NCBI GenBank assembly: GCA_009923795.1 | Contig: RFSU01000010.1 | Span: 1 to 25,620 of the forward strand | Source of the DNA: Sphingomonadaceae bacterium | GTDB lineage: Bacteria; Pseudomonadota; Alphaproteobacteria; Sphingomonadales; Sphingomonadaceae | Direction: 5' to 3' | DNA length: 25,620 bases | In this document: piece by piece, positions 21,403 to 25,620 of the stretch | Numbering within the stretch: position 1 is the first letter of the stretch | How the letters are laid out: each line of letters opens with the position of its first letter | The notes under the pieces: model-generated | What the model saw: only the letters and a program-made list of their open reading frames with translations | Told to the model about the DNA's origin: nothing | The model's database searches: none | Translations under genes and position numbers: made by a program

Positions 21403-23151
21403 TTACACCAGCGCCTTTGCTTCGTCGTCCAGTTCGCCAGACACTTGGTCATCGGCAAGGATCATATCGGTATGGGCCGCCCCCGATGGGATCATCGGGA
21501 AGCAGTTGGCAAGTTTTGCAACGACGCAATCGACAATCACCGGCCCGTCATGCGCGATCATTTCGGCAATGCCGGCTTCCAGCTGATCGGGAGTCTCAAT
21601 GCGGATGCCCTTCCAGCCATAGGCTTCGCCCAATTTCACAAAGTCGGGCAGTGCATCGGAATAGCTTTCCGAATAGCGGCTGGAATAGGTCAATTCCTGC
21701 CATTGGCGGACCATGCCCATATATTCATTGTTCAGAATGAAGATCTTGACTGGCAGGCGATATTGGGTCGCCGTTGCCAATTCTTGAATATTCATCTGGA
21801 TAGAGGCTTCGCCCGCAATATCGATGACCAGCGCATTGGGGTTGCCCAATTGCGCGCCGATGGCGGCGGGCAGGCCATAGCCCATCGTGCCCAGACCACC
21901 CGAGGTGAGCCATTTATTGGGCGATTCAAAATCGAAATGCTGGGCCGCCCACATTTGGTGCTGACCCACTTCGGTTGTGATGATGGGATTTTTCAAATGG
22001 GTCGCTTCCCACAAGGCGCGCACGGCGGCTTGGGGCATGATCTCGGTCGTCGAGGTCGGGTAAGAGAGCGACTTTTTCGCGCGCCATCCGTCAATCTGCG
22101 CCCACCATTTGGTCAGGTCAGGCTTTGGATGCTGGCGTGCCTTCCACAGCTTCACCATATCTTCCATCACGCGGCCGACATCGCCGACAATGCCGAGGTC
22201 AACCCGCACGGTCTTGTTCATGGAACTGCGGTCAATATCGACATGGATCTTCTTGGCATGCGGCGCAAAAGCATCCAGACGGCCCGTCACCCGATCATCA
22301 AAGCGTGCGCCAAGGCAGAGGATAAGGTCCGCTTGGTTCATCGTCCAATTGGCCTCATACGTCCCGTGCATGCCCAGCATGCCGAGCCATTGATCGCCCG
22401 ACGCCGGATACGCGCCAAGCCCCATTAATGTCGACGTAACAGGCGCACCCGTGATGCGCGCAAGTTCCCGGAGGATTTGGCTGGCCGCGGGGCCTGAATT
22501 GATGATCCCGCCACCGGTATAGAGAATGGGGCGCTCTGCGGCCGCCAGCATCTCAACCGCTGCTTCAATCAGCTTGGTGTCGCCCTTTACCTGCGGGCGA
22601 TAGCTTGGGTGCTGGATCGTGCCGGGCTTTTTATAAGGCGCGGTTGCGACCTGCACATCCTTTGGAATGTCAACAACGACAGGGCCGGGGCGGCCCGTTG
22701 TCGCAATGTGAAAGGCCTCATGAATGATATCGCCCAACCGGTCGGGCGACTTCACGAGGTAATTATGTTTGGTGCAATGGCGCGTGATCCCAACTGTATC
22801 GGCTTCTTGGAACGCATCACTGCCAATCAGGTGTGTTGCCACTTGCCCGGTGATGACAACCATCGGGATAGAATCCATCAGGGCGTCGGTAATGCCCGTG
22901 ACGGCATTGGTCGCGCCGGGGCCAGAAGTCACAAGCACAACGCCGGGCTTCCCCGTCGCGCGGGCATAGCCTTCGGCCGCATGGGTGGCCGCTTGTTCGT
23001 GGCGCACAAGAATGTGGCGAATGCGCTTCTGCTGAAACAGGGCATCGTAAATGGGGAGAACCGCCCCGCCCGGATAGCCAAAAATCAACTCAACGCCGAG
23101 ATCGCCCAGCGCCTCAATGAGGATATTGGCTCCTGACCTTTCCTTAGACAT
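21403..23151 (-). CDS. ilvB: Acetolactate synthase large subunit
   Basis: This is the catalytic subunit (582 residues) of acetohydroxyacid synthase, the first step of valine, leucine and isoleucine synthesis. It uses thiamine diphosphate, Mg and FAD in the cytoplasm. The catalytic Glu52 is in RHEQAATHAAEGYARATGKP, and the FAD region has GAYPASGDQWLGMLGMHG. The thiamine-Mg motif reads IDIAGEASIQMNIQE, with Glu where most family members have Asp, and NNEYMGMVRQWQ completes it. The start at 23151 has AGGA eight bases upstream; the TTG frame from 23172 is less likely. It heads ilvB-ilvH-ilvC, and the 83-base gap after miaA may hold its promoter. Confidence 0.97.
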   Translation of the reverse strand: MSKERSGANILIEALGDLGVELIFGYPGGAVLPIYDALFQQKRIRHILVRHEQAATHAAEGYARATGKPGVVLVTSGPGATNAVTGITDALMDSIPMVVITGQVATHLIGSDAFQEADTVGITRHCTKHNYLVKSPDRLGDIIHEAFHIATTGRPGPVVVDIPKDVQVATAPYKKPGTIQHPSYRPQVKGDTKLIEAAVEMLAAAERPILYTGGGIINSGPAASQILRELARITGAPVTSTLMGLGAYPASGDQWLGMLGMHGTYEANWTMNQADLILCLGARFDDRVTGRLDAFAPHAKKIHVDIDRSSMNKTVRVDLGIVGDVGRVMEDMVKLWKARQHPKPDLTKWWAQIDGWRAKKSLSYPTSTTEIMPQAAVRALWEATHLKNPIITTEVGQHQMWAAQHFDFESPNKWLTSGGLGTMGYGLPAAIGAQLGNPNALVIDIAGEASIQMNIQELATATQYRLPVKIFILNNEYMGMVRQWQELTYSSRYSESYSDALPDFVKLGEAYGWKGIRIETPDQLEAGIAEMIAHDGPVIVDCVVAKLANCFPMIPSGAAHTDMILADDQVSGELDDEAKALV

Positions 23152-23214
23152 GTCTACTTTCCTACGCGCCAAAGCGCCCCTGTTGCACCGCGTCAGAAAT
23201 GACGCAAAGCGAGC

Positions 23215-23243
23215 GCCCTAAGGACAACAAATGATTATGTCAA
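23215..23243 (-). promoter_or_regulatory. Possible promoter of the ilv operon
   Basis: On the minus strand a consensus -35 hexamer TTGACA (23243-23238) overlaps the last codons of miaA. Seventeen bases on lies TAGGGC, a poor -10. A perfect six-base hairpin GCGTCA-TTTC-TGACGC follows at 23205-23190, before the ilvB ribosome site. I see no leader peptide here, unlike at leuA. The call is tentative. Confidence 0.35.
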
Positions 23244-24176
23244 CGCGTCTTCGCGTAATTTTATTGCAAATTTATCGATCAAGTCGTTATCTAATGCTTG
23301 TTCCAATCGCGGCCACTCAGCCGGAGACTGATTGCGAAACCAGGTAAACTGGCGCTTTGCATAATTGCGGGTGGCTCTTTGGCCCTGTTCAATTGCTGCA
23401 TCGCGGGAAAGCTGGCCAGACAGCATCGCGGCAATTTCCGGCACGCCAATGGCCCGCATGACAGGCAAATCAGGGTCTAGGTCGCGGTGAAGCAGGGCTT
23501 CGACTTCCTCAATTGCGCCCTTCTCCATCATCTGGACGAAGCGCTGATCACAACGCGCATAAAGCCAATCCCGCGGGGGCAGCAGGATGAGGGGGTGCAG
23601 GCGGATCTTATCGCCAATTCCTCCCACAAGGTCGCTCTGCCAGTCGGATATCGGGCGGCCAGTGGATCGCACCACTTCAAGGGCGCGGCAAATGCGGGTG
23701 CTGTCATTGGGGGATAGGCGGCTCGCCGCCTCAGCATCTTCGCGCGCCAAAGCCTGATAGGCGTCTATCAGCGGAAGGGCGCGAATATCGGCGCGGATCA
23801 AGGGGTCAATTTCTGGCACCGGGGCAATGCCGTTCAATAAGGTGCGTAGATAAAGCCCGGTGCCCCCAACGAGAATCGGCAGCCGCCCTTGCGCCGCGCT
23901 GTCCAATATGGCGGCGCGTGCTTCCGTGGCCCATTGCGCCGCAGAACAGCTATCTGCCCCATCAATCGAACCGAACAAGCGGTGCGGGGCCTGCGCTTCT
24001 TCTTCTGCCGAAGGGCGGGCGGAGAGGACGCGCAAATCCCTATAAACTTGGCTTGCATCGGCATTGATGAGGGTCGCCGGGGTCAATTGCGCCAAGGCGA
24101 GCGCCAATCCGGACTTGCCGCTGGCCGTCGGCCCTGCGATGAGCGCGACGGTAACGGGTGGATCGGGAAAGTTCAT
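23235..24176 (-). CDS. miaA: tRNA dimethylallyltransferase
   Basis: MiaA (313 residues) transfers a dimethylallyl group to A37 of tRNAs that read U-starting codons. The P-loop GPTASGKS is at residues 15-22, followed by NADASQVYRDLRVLSARPS, GGTGLYLRTLLNG, and the later RNYAKRQFTWFRNQ, all in the normal order. The frame opens up to 24377, but ATG 24176 (MNFPDPPVTVALIAG) gives the usual start; no clear Shine-Dalgarno precedes it. Its start codon overlaps the serB start on the other strand by two bases. The ilv operon follows on the same strand after 83 bases. Full length, and no missing motif is seen. Confidence 0.93.
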   Translation of the reverse strand: MNFPDPPVTVALIAGPTASGKSGLALALAQLTPATLINADASQVYRDLRVLSARPSAEEEAQAPHRLFGSIDGADSCSAAQWATEARAAILDSAAQGRLPILVGGTGLYLRTLLNGIAPVPEIDPLIRADIRALPLIDAYQALAREDAEAASRLSPNDSTRICRALEVVRSTGRPISDWQSDLVGGIGDKIRLHPLILLPPRDWLYARCDQRFVQMMEKGAIEEVEALLHRDLDPDLPVMRAIGVPEIAAMLSGQLSRDAAIEQGQRATRNYAKRQFTWFRNQSPAEWPRLEQALDNDLIDKFAIKLREDALT

Positions 24177-25062
24177 GTTCACAGCAACGCTCATCGCAGC
24201 AGACATGTTCGATATAGGGGATATGTCAACTGCAACCGACATGGTGGCCGCCACAGGGGCAAATGTCCGTGCGGCCCGCTGGCTTGACCCCCTGAAGGCC
24301 ATCGACCTTGATTTTGAGGGGGATGCCGCCGCCGTTCGGGCAGCAGCCGAGGGCGCTTTTGCGAAAGCAGATGCCATTGTTCAGCGCAGCGAAGGCCGGG
24401 CGCGCCGCTTGATCGTCGCCGATATGGACTCAACCATGATCACCATTGAGTGCATCGATGAGCTGGCGGATTATGCGGGCATTAAACCCCAAATTGCCGA
24501 AGTCACCGAACGCGCCATGCGTGGGGAGCTGAACTTTGAAGAGGCATTGCGCAGTCGGGTCGCCTTGCTGGAGGGCCTGCCAGAATCAGCCATCGATCAG
24601 TGTTTGGCGGAACGCGTGAAGATCATGCCGGGCGCGCGCGCCCTGGTGCGCACCGTGCGGGCGCAGGGCGGCAGTGCCATTCTCGTCTCTGGCGGATTTA
24701 CGCGCTTTGCCGAACCCGTGGCCAAAGAAATTGGCTTTAACCGATCGGTCGCCAACCGCCTCGGCATAAGCGGCGGTGTGCTCAGTGGCACAGTGGAAGG
24801 CGCTATTGTCGGCGCTGCAACCAAGAAACAGGTTCTGGAGCAAGCGGTCATCGACCTTGGCCTGTCTCCTGCAGACAGCTTAGCCATAGGTGATGGCGCA
24901 AATGACATTCCGATGATTGAGGCGGCCGGACTTGGCGTTGCCTATCATGCCAAGCCGAAAACAGCCGCCGCCGCACCAGCCCGAGTGGATCATGGCGATT
25001 TGACGGCCATTCTGTTCGCGATGGGCTATCCCCGCGCGTCGTGGGTCTTGGACGACCAATAG
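24175..25062 (+). CDS. serB: Phosphoserine phosphatase
   Basis: SerB (295 residues) removes phosphate from phosphoserine, the last step of serine synthesis. It is a HAD-superfamily enzyme with the nucleophile Asp83 and acid/base Asp85 in VADMDSTMI, motif II in LVSGGFTRFA, and motif III/IV in IGDGANDIPMIEAAG. The first 75 residues (MFTATLIAADMFD) form the small amino-terminal domain typical of alphaproteobacterial SerB. ATG 24175 has GGGA six bases upstream and matches the family start; the longer frame from 24064 runs inside miaA. It is divergent from miaA with overlapping start codons, and convergent with the dihydroorotase-like gene with a three-base gap. Confidence 0.95.
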   Translation: MFTATLIAADMFDIGDMSTATDMVAATGANVRAARWLDPLKAIDLDFEGDAAAVRAAAEGAFAKADAIVQRSEGRARRLIVADMDSTMITIECIDELADYAGIKPQIAEVTERAMRGELNFEEALRSRVALLEGLPESAIDQCLAERVKIMPGARALVRTVRAQGGSAILVSGGFTRFAEPVAKEIGFNRSVANRLGISGGVLSGTVEGAIVGAATKKQVLEQAVIDLGLSPADSLAIGDGANDIPMIEAAGLGVAYHAKPKTAAAAPARVDHGDLTAILFAMGYPRASWVLDDQ

Positions 25063-25065
25063 GCG

Positions 25066-25620
25066 CTAGCCGAGGATGCGGCCGCCCTTGATCGTGGAGA
25101 TCACGCGGCCCTGAACGGGAATTTTGTCAAAGGGGGTATTGCCCGCTTGCCCCACAAATTTCGTTGCATCAATTTGCCAAGGGGTGCCGGGATCAAACAA
25201 GATCACATCCGCCGGTGCGCCGGGGACCAGTTGTCCACTGTCGATGCCCAGCAGGCGCGATGGGTTAAGCGCCAATAGCTCAAACAGCCGTTCCATTGAG
25301 ACAAGGCCGTCGCGGACGAGGCCGAGGGCGAGCGCCAGCAAGGTTTCCGCCCCCGCAGCCCCCGGATCGGCGTCGGCAAAGGGAAGCCGCTTTGCCTCTG
25401 GCCCGCGCGGGTCGTGGGCAGAACAGAGGACATCAATCGTGCCGTCGCTTATGGCTTCAAGACAGGCCTGACGATCCGCCTCAGACCGCAAAGGTGGGCT
25501 TAATCGGGCAAATGTGCGGAAATCATTAATGGCAATTTCCGACAGGAAGAGATGCGTCGGCGAAATGCCGCAGCTGATGGCAAGGCCCTTGGCCTTGGCG
25601 GCCCGAACCAGATCAAGGCC
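25066..25620 (-). CDS. pyrC: Dihydroorotase-like protein, carboxy-terminal part, metal-site residues altered
   Basis: The frame is open from its stop at 25066 to the right edge (185 codons), giving the end of an amidohydrolase of the dihydroorotase (PyrC) type. The landmarks are ISPTHLFLSE, then HDPRGPEAKRLPFADADPGAAG with ETLLALAL, NPSRLLGID, and the closing PGAPADVILFDPG. In active dihydroorotases the first landmark is usually TPHHL and the second TDHAPH. Here the zinc-ligand His is Thr and the catalytic Asp is Ala. This suggests a non-catalytic dihydroorotase-like subunit, as known in Pseudomonas, that supports aspartate carbamoyltransferase in pyrimidine synthesis. The HxH motif near the amino terminus and the neighbouring gene lie outside the window, so this is not settled. 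Confidence 0.8.
   Translation of the reverse strand, partial: GLDLVRAAKAKGLAISCGISPTHLFLSEIAINDFRTFARLSPPLRSEADRQACLEAISDGTIDVLCSAHDPRGPEAKRLPFADADPGAAGAETLLALALGLVRDGLVSMERLFELLALNPSRLLGIDSGQLVPGAPADVILFDPGTPWQIDATKFVGQAGNTPFDKIPVQGRVISTIKGGRILG

Noticed and set aside
21307..22428. Plus-strand open frame of 373 codons antisense to ilvB and ilvH
   Set aside because: It lies wholly opposite well-conserved ilv genes and its composition is that of a shadow frame, with no recognisable domain or ribosome site.
1..25620. CRISPR array, prophage, insertion sequence, tRNA or rRNA gene
   Set aside because: I found no spaced direct repeats, integrase or transposase frames, or cloverleaf-like sequence. 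All gene space is filled by metabolic, flagellar or housekeeping genes.

Overview
The window looks like a chromosomal segment of an alphaproteobacterium, most likely a member of the Sphingomonadales with moderate GC content. The basis is the protein style: a MarC/FolD/YggT/YggU housekeeping block, a sphingomonad-type MotB amino terminus, acetohydroxyacid synthase with an Ala-Gly-Glu-Ala cofactor motif, and type I Baeyer-Villiger and epoxide-hydrolase genes. It is also suggested by a GC-rich intergenic palindrome of a kind I recall from this group. The assignment is inference; no rRNA or tRNA gene is present to fix it.

Layout. (1) Positions 1-10000 hold a CoA-dependent catabolic cluster: an acyl-CoA ligase (cut by the left edge), an SDR dehydrogenase of the multifunctional-enzyme type, an acyl-CoA dehydrogenase, a crotonase-fold protein, a frameshifted hotdog thioesterase, a zinc alcohol dehydrogenase, a SnoaL/BaiE-like protein, a 3-ketosteroid dehydrogenase-like flavoprotein, a GntR/FCD regulator and a two-subunit 3-oxoacid CoA-transferase. 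Together these can activate, dehydrogenate, hydrate and cleave a carboxylic substrate. The KstD-like and SnoaL-like pair hints at a polycyclic (steroid- or terpenoid-like) substrate, but this is not proven. (2) Positions 10100-12713 hold a small hypothetical gene, a structured leader with a 21-codon ORF, then yggT, a DUF167 gene, folD and marC. (3) Positions 12710-14385 hold an isolated flagellar pair, fliA and motB, transcribed divergently. motB is broken by one missing base in a run of six G. (4) Positions 14403-16203 hold leuA with an upstream 14-residue leucine-rich leader peptide and alternative RNA stems, a classic attenuation layout. (5) Positions 16321-18966 hold two further accessory oxidative genes, an epoxide hydrolase and a Baeyer-Villiger monooxygenase. 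(6) Positions 19037-19776 hold a perfect 44-bp inverted repeat fused to the 3' end of yceI, then the ilvC terminator. (7) Positions 19818-24176 hold ilvC, ilvH, ilvB and miaA on the minus strand. (8) serB lies divergent to miaA, sharing start-codon bases, and a dihydroorotase-like gene runs off the right edge.

The branched-chain genes (ilvB-ilvH-ilvC, with leuA about 4 kb away) form one biosynthetic theme. The first 10 kb and the two oxidative genes near 17-19 kb form a degradation theme. I see no CRISPR array, prophage, insertion sequence or defence system. The most notable signals are the leuA leader, the motB homopolymer frameshift, the long perfect palindrome at yceI, the frameshifted thioesterase, a crotonase and a dihydroorotase-like protein that both lack expected active-site residues, and the shared start codons of miaA and serB.
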